Assembly: GCA_035650655.1 (NCBI GenBank)
Contig: DASRHG010000143.1
Coordinates: forward strand, 1-28,363
Direction: 5' to 3'
DNA: 28,363 nt
Source: DASRHG01 sp035650655
Lineage (GTDB): Bacteria; Desulfobacterota; Binatia; DP-6
A model generated the notes under the pieces. That model did not search any database. It saw only the letters and a list, made by a program, of their open reading frames with translations, and had not been told where the DNA came from. Shown here one piece after another: positions 21,805 to 28,363 of the stretch. The position numbers and the translations under genes were made by a program. Each line of letters starts with the position of its first letter. Within the stretch, counting starts at the first letter, position 1.

Positions 21805-23979
21805 TTACGGAGCGGAGACGAACTGCGAGTTACCCGGCAGGCTCACCGAGCCCGGGCCCGGGAGATCCCCGAGGCTGTCGAGCGCGGCGCTGTTCGTCTT
21901 CGGAATGCAGAAGTTGCTGACGAGCGTGCCGGGGTGCGGCATGCCGTCGGTCAGGTCACCCGGCGCGGAGCCGTTCTGCGTGATGGCCTGCGTCGTGGCC
22001 TGCCCGAACGCGCCCGGATGGTTCTGGCCCGGGCAGAAGTTGCCGTCGGCAGCCGTGACGGTGTTCGCGCCGGTCGTGAGTGGCGTGAGGTCGACGGGCA
22101 GGGTGGCGACGAACAGCGCGGGACTCGGCGGGCAGTCGAGGCTGGTCAGCGTGCTCGTCGACGTGGTGCAGGCGCCTCCCGCGTTCGCGCCCCAGTTGCA
22201 GGTGCCGGCCTCGCAGTGCGGACACACCGTCGGCTGGCCGAGGGTCAGGTAGACGCGCGAAGCGAGGGAGATGCTGAGGCTCGACTCACCGGTCGAGAGG
22301 TCGATGGTCCCGCTCCCGTCGGCCGCGAACGTGTTCACGACGCAGCTCGAGGGGAAGCCGTTCACTTCGACCGGCGGTCCGAAGAAGCAGTTCGGGTCGA
22401 ACGCGCAGCCCCCGGGCGTGCCCGCGCACTCGACGTCGCTGGTGCACTCGACGCTCGGATCGTTGGCGCAGTGCCTGGTCGCGTTCGGGCCGCGCGAGCA
22501 GTCCGCCGGGCCCGTGCCAAAGCTCGCGGTCAGGTTGACGCCGTCGGTCGTGTTGAGGATCGACGTCGCGTTGTCGGGCACCTGGGACGCGCGGAGCCCC
22601 GAGTTGCCACCACCGATGTAGAGGCAGCCGAGGCCGAGGTCCGTTATCTTCGTGCCCATCGTGTCCGAGTCGATCTCGCCGGAGAAGGGCGCCGCCGGCG
22701 GCTGGTTGAGGCTCGCCCCGCCGCAGTCCGTGGTGCCGAGCGAGGTGGTGAAGCTCACGTGCTCGCCGAGCGGCGGTGCGGTCGTCGTGGTGGTGCTCGT
22801 CGTCGTCGTCGTCGTCGTGGTGGTCGAGGGCACAGTCAGAGCGCGCCAGAGCGCCTGCGCGAACGCCGTATTCGCCGTCTGGAGCGGGGCCACCCCCGCT
22901 GCGTCGGCGCAGTTCTTGAGCGCCTGCGCCAGCGACTTTCCGGCCTTCGTGAGGCACGTGTTGCTGGCGATCGCCCCGTGACGCGCGCCGTCCGAGTAGC
23001 AGTTCGTGGCCGTGAGCGCGTTGCGGCCCGCCGCCGAGAGCTTCCGGCTGTCGCAGATGTCCGGGCCCGGGGCTCCGCCGTTGACGGCCTGGAGGAGGTC
23101 GCTGATGTACTGGTCGACCGCGGCCTCGATGCTCTCCGCGTCCGCGTCCGTGAGGCAATCGCCCTGCTTCTGCGCCTTCTTCATGGCGGTGGCGAAGCTC
23201 TTCTCGGCCGCGGCGAGGCACTTCTCGTCGACCGGGACCCCGCGCAGGACCGCGCGCGAGTAGCAGCGCGCCTTCGCCTTCGCCTTCTGGGCGGCGGCGT
23301 GGAGCGCGAGCCCAGCGCACGAGCTCGGCCCCGTGCCCACGGGGACGAAGGCGATGTTGTCGGCGATCAGGACCTCCACCCCGAAGAAGAGGAAGCCGGG
23401 GTCGCCACAGCTGTGGCTCGTCGTCAGGATCACCTTCGAGGCGCCCGGCGCCGGGATGTCGAGCGCGGCCGTGACCTCCGTGTGCGACGGAAAGGGGTTG
23501 CCGTCGTCGAAGAAGGCCGGGATGGTCGTCGCGTTGCTCGCGAGCGTATTCCCGTCGGCGTCCTGCGCCTCCAGGAAGATCTGCTCGCCCTTGCAGTCGA
23601 TCGTGGACGTGCCGCCATCGATCTGGAAGTGCGAGATCGGCGGATAGAAGCTCATGATCTCCGGGGACTGCATGAGACCGCCGGACCCGTTCGGGAACGC
23701 GCTGACGAAGATCATGACGTTCGGCTTCGATTCGCCGGGGAGATCCTCGGCGATGCCGGCGATGGGGGCGCCGTTCGCTCCGAAGCCTCCGAAGGTGATG
23801 CCGAGGTCGGTGTACTCGTTCTCTGCGCGGTGGAGCAGCGTGATGTCGTCCGGAAACGGCCTGTCGTCGAAGTTGACGATGACGGCGTTGGGCGGTGGGG
23901 GGACGAGCTGGCCGGTGGCGACGGTCGCCATGGCCGTCAGAATCGCGAGGCCTGCAACGGCTGGAATTCTCAGTCTCAT
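21805..23979 (-). CDS. Large secreted multidomain protein with Lys/Cys-rich helical module and poly-Thr linker
   Basis: The 724-residue product has a signal peptide (residues 1-23, ending TVATG). Residues about 30-215 look like a beta-sandwich (NFDDRPFPDDI, LGITFGGFGANGAPI, FQIDGGTSTIDC, GFLFFGVEVLIADNIAF), of the kind seen in carbohydrate- or surface-binding modules. Residues about 221-385 are helical and rich in Ala, Lys and regularly spaced Cys (C221, C239, C254, C275, C309, C327, C342, C357). Residues 385-400 are nearly all Thr (with two Ser), a flexible linker. The C-terminal 320 residues are Cys-rich and beta-like, with PNATRHCANDPSVEC and CPHCEAGTCNWG. GGAGG lies eight bases before the ATG. 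The function is unknown; an extracellular or surface role is inferred. Confidence 0.85.
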   Translation of the reverse strand: MRLRIPAVAGLAILTAMATVATGQLVPPPPNAVIVNFDDRPFPDDITLLHRAENEYTDLGITFGGFGANGAPIAGIAEDLPGESKPNVMIFVSAFPNGSGGLMQSPEIMSFYPPISHFQIDGGTSTIDCKGEQIFLEAQDADGNTLASNATTIPAFFDDGNPFPSHTEVTAALDIPAPGASKVILTTSHSCGDPGFLFFGVEVLIADNIAFVPVGTGPSSCAGLALHAAAQKAKAKARCYSRAVLRGVPVDEKCLAAAEKSFATAMKKAQKQGDCLTDADAESIEAAVDQYISDLLQAVNGGAPGPDICDSRKLSAAGRNALTATNCYSDGARHGAIASNTCLTKAGKSLAQALKNCADAAGVAPLQTANTAFAQALWRALTVPSTTTTTTTTTSTTTTTAPPLGEHVSFTTSLGTTDCGGASLNQPPAAPFSGEIDSDTMGTKITDLGLGCLYIGGGNSGLRASQVPDNATSILNTTDGVNLTASFGTGPADCSRGPNATRHCANDPSVECTSDVECAGTPGGCAFDPNCFFGPPVEVNGFPSSCVVNTFAADGSGTIDLSTGESSLSISLASRVYLTLGQPTVCPHCEAGTCNWGANAGGACTTSTSTLTSLDCPPSPALFVATLPVDLTPLTTGANTVTAADGNFCPGQNHPGAFGQATTQAITQNGSAPGDLTDGMPHPGTLVSNFCIPKTNSAALDSLGDLPGPGSVSLPGNSQFVSAP
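22781..22824. repeat. Trinucleotide repeat encoding the Thr linker
   Basis: A run of GTC/GTG triplets on the plus strand (ACG/ACC/GAC-frame on the other) encodes the near-continuous Thr stretch of the secreted protein. Nearly perfect GTC units occupy 22798-22817. Such a tract can change length by slippage in steps of three without breaking the frame. Confidence 0.85.
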
Positions 23980-24004
23980 GTAGATCCCTCCATGTGTACA
24001 CGAG

Positions 24005-24025
24005 CCGCCGGCTCATCGCCGGCGG
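24005..24025 (-). promoter_or_regulatory. Leader hairpin before the secreted-protein gene
   Basis: CCGCCGGC and GCCGGCGG form a perfect 8-bp stem with a 5-base loop, 25 bases upstream of the start codon and about 10 bases before the GGAGG site. In the mRNA it could stabilise the 5' end or influence translation. No ligand-binding fold is recognised. Confidence 0.4.
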
Positions 24026-24532
24026 TGCCTTGGTTCGCCGACGTCAGCTTGTGGCTACATGACGACCTCCTCCCGCGGCCCCGATCGACCTCCGAAGGCA
24101 GGAGGTCGCGCGCGACGAGGGATCGAGCGGACTGCCGATGTGCGCACCCCGATCACCTCGCTTTCTCGCGATGTGCCAGCGTTCTTAAAATCCATACTGA
24201 CATGTCGGTCTACGGTCCCCTACTCCGGCGCCGAGTCGCGTGTCAACGAAAATTCGCCCCGACGACTGCATGCGGAGGAGGTGCGCGCGTCGGGCACCGG
24301 GGACGCGCGAGCCGGCGTCGCCACTCGCCGCCGAGCGCGGCGGCGGTCAGCTCGTCGGGCGGGCCGGCGGCGGCGTCGAGCTCAGGCGCACGAGGGAGAG
24401 CGGGCCGCAGGGCCGTGCCCGGCCCGCATATCCGGCCGGCCCTTCATGCGGGGCCGGACTGCGACGCCGGAGCCGGAGCGGAGGGAGCCGTCGAGGGCAG
24501 GGGATCGGCTGTGGACGGCCGACGCCCCGGGC
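24026..24532. other. Long intergenic region with a weak promoter-like pair
   Basis: No convincing gene is seen on either strand. The part from about 24120 to 24260 is less GC-rich than its surroundings. On the minus strand a perfect TTGACA (24246-24241) is followed after 18 bases by TAGGGG (24222-24217), a poor -10; it might serve the secreted-protein gene, leaving a leader of about 230 bases. Near 24410-24425, GGGCCG/CGGCCC forms a 6-bp stem about 110 bases past the end of the AOC-barrel gene. The rest is unexplained GC-rich sequence. Confidence 0.4.
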
Positions 24533-24985
24533 TCAGCCGGCGAGGTGGTAGACGAAGTCGAAGGCCGTCCCCTGCGGGTTGTGGGCCTTGAGCTCCATCC
24601 AGCCGCGCGCCTTCCGGTAGGCCCCGGTGCCGCCCGTGACGGCGAGCGTGCTGTCCTGCGCGTCGTAGAACGGGCCTTCGACCGTGATCTGCCCCTCGGC
24701 GAGGAAGATCGTCCAGAAGCACTCCCACGCCTGGCCGGCGACGGTCCGGATGCAGAAGCCGTTGTCGGTGGCGACCTTCGTCGCGTCCGCCTCGTCGAAG
24801 ACGTCGTTCGCGAACGTGAGGAGATCGCCGGCCGAATCGCCGGCGGCACCGGTGTCCGTCACCGTGTCGCTGTCGGCGTGCTCGACGACATGGATCGTCT
24901 TCTTTCCCTTCCCCGCCGGGCTCGCACGGAGCGAGCCGGCGGCGAGCAGCGCGGCCGCGGCGATGAGCAGCAGAACGTGGCGCAT
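24533..24985 (-). CDS. Exported allene-oxide-cyclase-barrel (dirigent-like) protein
   Basis: The 150-residue product has a signal peptide (MRHVLLLIAAAALLAAGSLRA) and a mature part of the allene oxide cyclase/dirigent beta-barrel type. Visible elements are IHVVEHADSDTVTD, AAGDSAGDLLTFANDVFD, a NGFCIR/ECFW strand pair with two Cys, GQITVEGPFYD and TGGTGAYRKARGWMEL. In plants such barrels bind and orient phenolic or fatty-acid intermediates; bacterial members are mostly uncharacterised, so no substrate is given. An AAAGGAGGG site lies upstream of the ATG. It is on the same strand as the secreted-protein gene but 550 bases away and therefore likely separate. Confidence 0.8.
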   Translation of the reverse strand: MRHVLLLIAAAALLAAGSLRASPAGKGKKTIHVVEHADSDTVTDTGAAGDSAGDLLTFANDVFDEADATKVATDNGFCIRTVAGQAWECFWTIFLAEGQITVEGPFYDAQDSTLAVTGGTGAYRKARGWMELKAHNPQGTAFDFVYHLAG

Positions 24986-25205
24986 CGGGGACCCTCCTTT
25001 GGCCGCGAGGCGTACACCGGATGCGGCGCGCGGGTCGATGGGGTGCCCTCGGTCCCGAGCGCGGGCGTTCAGCGCACGGACGGAGGCGGCTTCCGTCCGC
25101 CGGTGATCGACGTCGAGAGCCGTGCACGGTACGTCCACGCATGCGGGACGTCGCCGTGAGCATCCGCCGCGAGCATGTCTGGATCGCGGTGGTCGGCATC
25201 TCCGG

Positions 25206-25727
25206 ATGAGCGCCGTGGTGCTCACCACGGAGCGTCTGCGTCTCCGGCCGTTCGCGCGCGACGACGTCGACGCGCTCCAGGCGCAGTGGACGCAGCTCGA
25301 CGTGCGCCGGTACCTGTGGGACGGCCGCGTGATCGCGCGCCCGGAGGTGGTCGCTGTCGTCGAGGAGAGCATCGCGTCGTTCGCGACACGGGGCATCGGC
25401 TTCTGGGTGATCGAGGCGCGAGGAGCGGCAATCCCCGTCGGCTTCGTCGGATTGCGCGCGATCCCAGGCACCGCGGACATCGAGCTGTACTACGGCCTCG
25501 AGCCCGCGCACTGGGGCTGCGGCTTCGCGACGGAAGCATCCCGCGCGGTGCTCCGCTACGCCCTCGAGGCGGTCGGCGTCGAGCACGTCTACGTCCGCAT
25601 GGACGGACCGAATCTCCGCTCCGTCGAGGTGACGAAGCGCCTCGGTGCGGACTGGGTTCGCACCGAGGCGACGGGCGCCTTCGGGTCGACGCTCGTGTAC
25701 GTCGTGCGCCGCGCCGGCGTATCCTGA
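25206..25727 (+). CDS. GNAT family N-acetyltransferase (RimJ/RimL-like)
   Basis: The 173-residue product has the typical RimJ/RimL-type beginning (LTTERLRLRPFARDDVDAL), then GFWVIEARGAAIPVGFVGLR, DIELYYGLEPAHWGCGFATEAS with the acetyl-CoA-binding GxG/A turn, and the ending NLRSVEVTKRLGADWV. Such enzymes acetylate amino groups of proteins or small molecules; the substrate is not predictable. The ATG fits the family start, and an in-frame start 84 bases upstream adds sequence without family character. No clear ribosome-binding site is seen. Confidence 0.9.
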   Translation: MSAVVLTTERLRLRPFARDDVDALQAQWTQLDVRRYLWDGRVIARPEVVAVVEESIASFATRGIGFWVIEARGAAIPVGFVGLRAIPGTADIELYYGLEPAHWGCGFATEASRAVLRYALEAVGVEHVYVRMDGPNLRSVEVTKRLGADWVRTEATGAFGSTLVYVVRRAGVS

Positions 25728-25794
25728 CGTTGCGTCCTGCCATTCCGGCGGGTTGCGACGCCGAGGCGAAGGATCACGTGACGTGTCGATTCGG

Positions 25795-26130
25795 GGGCGC
25801 GCGGCCGGCGTTCCGCATCGAGCGCTCGATCACCGTCGCGGCCGCGCGGCGCGCGCGTTCGCGCAGGTGAACGACGTCCACGCCTGGGCCGCCTGCTCGC
25901 CGGACGAGAAGAACGACCCCATGCAGCGGACGTTCGACGCGCCGCGCTCGGGAGCCGGCGCGACCTACGCGTGGGCCGGCAACCGGGAGATCGGCGAAGT
26001 GCGCATGACGATCGGGCGCAGCGGCGTCCAGCTCTTCGTGGACATGGACGCCATGGTGGGCGCCGACTTCGAGCACAGCCTCGCCGCGCTGAAGGCGGTC
26101 GGCGAGGGCGGCTCCGGGGCGAGCGCCGAG
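25795..26130 (+). pseudogene. SRPBCC-family (polyketide cyclase-like) gene remnant
   Basis: FRIERSITVAAA is read in one frame from about 25810, and its continuation, FAQVNDVHAWAACSPDEKND with DAPRSGAGATYAWAGN, lies in another frame from about 25857; a single-base loss in the GC run at about 25840-25857 explains the break. After GEVRMTI the text jumps to VDMDAMVGADFEHSLAALKAV, the normal C-terminal end, so about 50 residues of the middle are missing. The N-terminal membrane segment common in this family and a start codon are also missing. The original was a helix-grip lipid- or hydrophobic-ligand-binding protein of about 150-175 residues. Family assignment is by motif memory. Confidence 0.75.
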
Positions 26131-26175
26131 GCAACGCCGCTCGACGGAGGCCGATCGCCGAGGTTCGGGCCGGTC

Positions 26176-26605
26176 ACCCCGTGCCGGCGCCGTTCGAGGA
26201 AGCGTCGCTCGCCGTCGTTGGCGGCGAGCGGGATCGCGCGGCGATAAGGCCCGGCGGCCTCCGCGAGCCGGCCGTGGGGCGGAGGAGATCGGCGCGCGCC
26301 GCGACGAGGAGCGGACGGTCGGAAAGGTCGCGCCGCGCCTCGAGCGCGTCGAGCCGCTCGAGCCCGCGCTCGGGATCGTGAGACCGCCGAGCCTCCGGCG
26401 CGCGAGCGCCACCTGGGCTTCGGGGAGCGCCGGATGGCCGCACGTGAAGAGCAGGCGGAGGAGGTCGTTTTCGACCGGGCGATCGTCGTCCTCGCCTGCG
26501 CCGCCCCCTCGCTGGCGGCGATCTCCGCCAGGGCGCCGAGCTTCTCGCCGGCGAGGCTCGCGCGGCGCGTGCGGTCGATCGCCTCGTGTGTGATAGACCG
26601 CCTCC
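26176..26605 (-). pseudogene. ECF-type sigma factor (YCII/DGPF-associated kind) gene remnant
   Basis: Four consecutive pieces of one sigma-factor family are readable on the minus strand in changing frames: EAIDRTRRASLAGEKLGALAEI (end of region 2), then ENDLLRLLFTCGHPALPEAQVAL with RRLGGLTI (start of region 4), then PERGLERLDALEARRDLSDRP with VAARADLLR, and finally RLAEAAGPYRRAIPLAANDGE with RRFLERR, the C-terminal end. Between GGLTI and PERGL roughly 200 residues are missing, and two further frame breaks flank the other blocks. The N-terminal half of region 2 is gone. The gene is dead as read. Members of this family are often encoded beside YCII-domain and SRPBCC proteins, which fits the neighbouring remnant. 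Confidence 0.75.
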
Positions 26606-27736
26606 ATGGAGCACGTCGCGACCGACCTGCTGACCCCGGCGCATCGAGACCTGGCCGAGCAGGCGCGCCGGGATTTCGCCGCGCTCGAGCCGGCGGCCGC
26701 GCCGATGAGCGACGAGGAGCTCGTGCGCCGGGTCGCCGCTCTCCGGTACTACGACGTCCTCGTCCCCGCGGAGTGGGGCGGCCGGGCCGCGTCGGTGGAC
26801 GTCCGCAGCGTGTGCGTCCTCCGCGAGGAGCTCGCCTACGTCAACCCGGCCGCGGACTCGGTGTTCGCCGTCCAGGGCCTCGGGAGCCACCCCGTCCTCC
26901 TCGGCGGCAGCGCCGCGCAGAAGCGGGAGCACCTGCCCCGGGTCGCGCGCGGCGAAGCGCTCTTCGCCTTCGCGCTCACGGAGCCCGAGGCCGGCTCCGA
27001 CGTGGCGGCGCTCGCGACGGCGGCGCAGCGGACCGCGAGCGGCTACGTCCTCTCCGGCCGCAAGCGCTTCATCTCGAACGCCGGCGTCGCGACGCACTAC
27101 ACCGTCTTCGCGCGCACCGCGCCCGGGCCGAAGGGCATCTCGGCCTTCGTGATCGCCGCGGACACCCCCGGGTTCCGGGTGGCGGCGCCGATGCGTCTCA
27201 TGACCGAGCACCCGATCGGCGAGCTCGAATTCGACGGATGCGCCGTCACGGAGTCCGCCCGTCTCGGCCACGAGGGCGACGGGATGCGTCTCGCGCTCGG
27301 CACCCTCGACGTCTTCCGCTGCACGGTGGGCGCGGCGGCCGTCGGGATGGCGCGCCGCGCCCTCGACGAGGCGCTCGCGTACTCCCGCGGCCGTCGGCAG
27401 TTCGGGGCGCCGCTCGCGGACCTCCAGGCGGTGCAGGCGCTCCTCGCCGACAGCGCGGTCGAGCTCGACGCCGCGCGCCTGCTCGTCCAGCGCGCGGCCG
27501 CGGCCAAGGACGCGGGGGCGGCGCGCGTCACCTACGAGGCGGCGGCGGCGAAGCTCTTCGCCACCGAGGCGGCGCAGCGCATCGTCGACCGCTGCCTCCA
27601 GATCCACGGGGGCAACGGGGTCGTGAAGGGCTTCGCCGTCGAGCGCCTCTACCGTGACGTCCGGGCGCTCCGCATCTACGAGGGAGCCTCGGAGATCCAG
27701 CGGCTCGTCATCGCGCGGCAGCTGCTGCGGGCGTGA
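26606..27736 (+). CDS. Acyl-CoA dehydrogenase
   Basis: This FAD enzyme introduces the alpha-beta double bond in acyl-CoA thioesters and passes electrons to ETF. The 376-residue product has the helical N-terminal domain, the mid-domain ALTEPEAGSD (124-132) and GRKRFISNAG, and the C-terminal domain with YSRGRRQFGAPLADLQ (259-273), CLQIHGGNGVVKGF (330-343) and IYEGASEIQR, in which E359 is at the catalytic-base position of short/medium-chain enzymes. Length is normal. Chain length or branching of the substrate cannot be read. No ETF or other beta-oxidation gene is in the window. The ATG has no obvious Shine-Dalgarno; TGATAG ends nine bases before it. Confidence 0.95.
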   Translation: MEHVATDLLTPAHRDLAEQARRDFAALEPAAAPMSDEELVRRVAALRYYDVLVPAEWGGRAASVDVRSVCVLREELAYVNPAADSVFAVQGLGSHPVLLGGSAAQKREHLPRVARGEALFAFALTEPEAGSDVAALATAAQRTASGYVLSGRKRFISNAGVATHYTVFARTAPGPKGISAFVIAADTPGFRVAAPMRLMTEHPIGELEFDGCAVTESARLGHEGDGMRLALGTLDVFRCTVGAAAVGMARRALDEALAYSRGRRQFGAPLADLQAVQALLADSAVELDAARLLVQRAAAAKDAGAARVTYEAAAAKLFATEAAQRIVDRCLQIHGGNGVVKGFAVERLYRDVRALRIYEGASEIQRLVIARQLLRA

Positions 27737-27827
27737 GGGCAACGGCCCGCCGTGCCGCCGAAGAGCGCGGCCGTGGCGCGGGCCGTCCCCTCGACCGCGT
27801 CTCTCCTGCCGCCAGGCGTGCCCTTCC

Positions 27828-27970
27828 CGCTCGGCGATCGCCACGGTAGACGCGTGCGAGGCGACGAGCCCCGAGGCGCCCGGACCGAGCACGACTCCGC
27901 CGGTGAGGTAGGCGAGGAGATCGGCTGGTGGAGGAGCTGCGCGACGACCGCGCGGGCGGTACACCGCGCG
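27828..27970 (-). pseudogene. Fragment of a CPA2-type cation/proton antiporter gene
   Basis: On the minus strand VVAQLLHQP in one frame continues as ADLLAYLTGGVVLGPGASGL and VASHASTVAIAE in another. This resembles the first two membrane helices of KefB/Na+:H+ antiporters (a helix ending in QP, then a GxLLGP-type turn). Nothing recognisable follows toward 27740, and the frame changes within about 20 bases. It is a short decayed relic. No function remains. The rest of 27737-28012 holds nothing I can identify. Confidence 0.5.
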
Positions 27971-28012
27971 CCGCCCGCGGCGACCTTCCCGGCGGGCAGC
28001 GACGTGCGCCGG

Positions 28013-28363
28013 CTAGGCCTTCGGCTTCGGCTGGGCCGCGGCGGTGCCGCGGAAGCCCGCGCGACGCTCCGCCTCCTCGGCGGCCCTCTTCGCCTCTTCC
28101 TCGCGCCCGACGTCGATGACGACGCCCGCGCCGCGCGCCTTCTCCGCACCCCGGCGGGCCTGCTCGCGCCAGTCGTGCACGATGTCCGCCGCCGTCTCGC
28201 GCCCGCCGAGGCCGAAGGACAGCCCGAGCGCGAGGGCCAGCGCGCCGACGAAGGCGATGAACAGCGCGTTGACGAGCGTCTGAGCGACGCCGATCTGGTT
28301 CACCGCCACGATGATCGCGAACGCCCAGACGAGAACGGACGCGACGTTCGCCAGGACGTTCGG
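28013..28363 (-). CDS. Mechanosensitive-channel-like conserved-TM-helix protein, C-terminal part (cut by window edge)
   Basis: The visible 116 residues run in from the right edge: VLANVASVLVWAFAIIVAVNQIG is a hydrophobic helix, followed by TLVNALFIAFVGALALALGL, then SFGLGGRETAADIVHDW, a motif of the conserved TM-helix family related to small-conductance mechanosensitive channels. The remaining tail is a charged helix rich in Glu, Arg and Ala (EEEAKRAAEEAERRAG) ending in Pro/Lys. It is an inner-membrane protein, possibly a small ion channel or a channel-like homologue. The N-terminus is outside the window. Confidence 0.8.
   Translation of the reverse strand, partial: PNVLANVASVLVWAFAIIVAVNQIGVAQTLVNALFIAFVGALALALGLSFGLGGRETAADIVHDWREQARRGAEKARGAGVVIDVGREEEAKRAAEEAERRAGFRGTAAAQPKPKA

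Noticed and set aside
22781..22824. Triplet repeat as a CRISPR-like or variable-number array
   Set aside because: It is a simple in-frame codon run inside a gene and has no spacer structure.
24240..24551. Plus-strand 103-codon frame in the intergenic region
   Set aside because: Arg/Gly/Ala-rich translation, no ribosome-binding site and no recognisable motif; it also overlaps the end of the AOC-barrel gene.
21295..24591. 1098-codon plus-strand open frame opposite Slp and the secreted protein
   Set aside because: Low-complexity Arg/Ala/Gly/Val-rich translation without motifs; the minus-strand proteins have signal peptides, ribosome-binding sites and family features.

Overview
The window looks like chromosomal DNA from a high-GC, Gram-negative bacterium. 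The envelope evidence is an FtsL/FtsI/MurE division cluster, an Slp-type outer-membrane lipoprotein and a type A RNase P RNA. The best taxonomic guess is a deltaproteobacterial lineage in the broad sense (Desulfobacterota/Binatota-like). This rests on gene content and on the style of the secreted Cys/Lys-rich protein with a poly-Thr linker, not on a phylogeny.

Layout, left to right. (1) 1-4703, minus strand: the start of a dcw division/cell-wall cluster, in transcription order mraZ, rsmH, ftsL, ftsI and murE (cut by the left edge). A good promoter lies upstream of mraZ, and rsmH/ftsL and ftsL/ftsI overlap by 4 bases. (2) 4820-10384, minus strand: an extended macromolecular-synthesis operon, rpsU, cvpA, dnaG, rpoD, tRNA-Met(CAT), a coiled-coil zinc-ribbon gene and rnpB, tightly packed and ending just before the mraZ promoter. 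Translation, replication priming, transcription, tRNA supply and RNase P are thus encoded head to tail with division genes. (3) 10545-13941: a glycerophosphodiester phosphodiesterase gene on the minus strand, divergent from prmA and rsmE (modification of ribosomal protein L11 and of 16S rRNA), then a gshB-like ATP-grasp gene with its own promoter.

(4) 14021-18658: two small hypothetical genes, a zinc-free quinone-oxidoreductase-type MDR enzyme, a COG2509-type FAD dehydrogenase and a zinc alcohol dehydrogenase. (5) 18655-25727: an exported protein with a possible caspase/CHAT-like core, an RNase HI with an unusual C-terminal hybrid-binding-like domain, an Slp lipoprotein, a 724-residue secreted multidomain protein with a Thr-rich linker, an exported allene-oxide-cyclase-barrel protein and a GNAT acetyltransferase. 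(6) 25795-28363: a decaying accessory stretch. Remnants of an SRPBCC-family gene, an ECF-type sigma factor gene and a cation/proton antiporter gene surround an intact acyl-CoA dehydrogenase gene. The right edge cuts a mechanosensitive-channel-like membrane protein gene.

Start codons are varied: ATG, GTG, TTG, and in two genes (cvpA and the COG2509 dehydrogenase) apparently CTG. Several genes have promoter-like hexamers so close to the start codon that leaderless or nearly leaderless mRNAs are likely. I found no CRISPR array, insertion sequence, transposase, phage gene or obvious defence system. The less ordinary items are the RNase HI domain order, the exported caspase-like protein, the 724-residue secreted protein and the decayed sigma-factor/SRPBCC pair. 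All functional calls come from reading motifs by eye; no database search was run.
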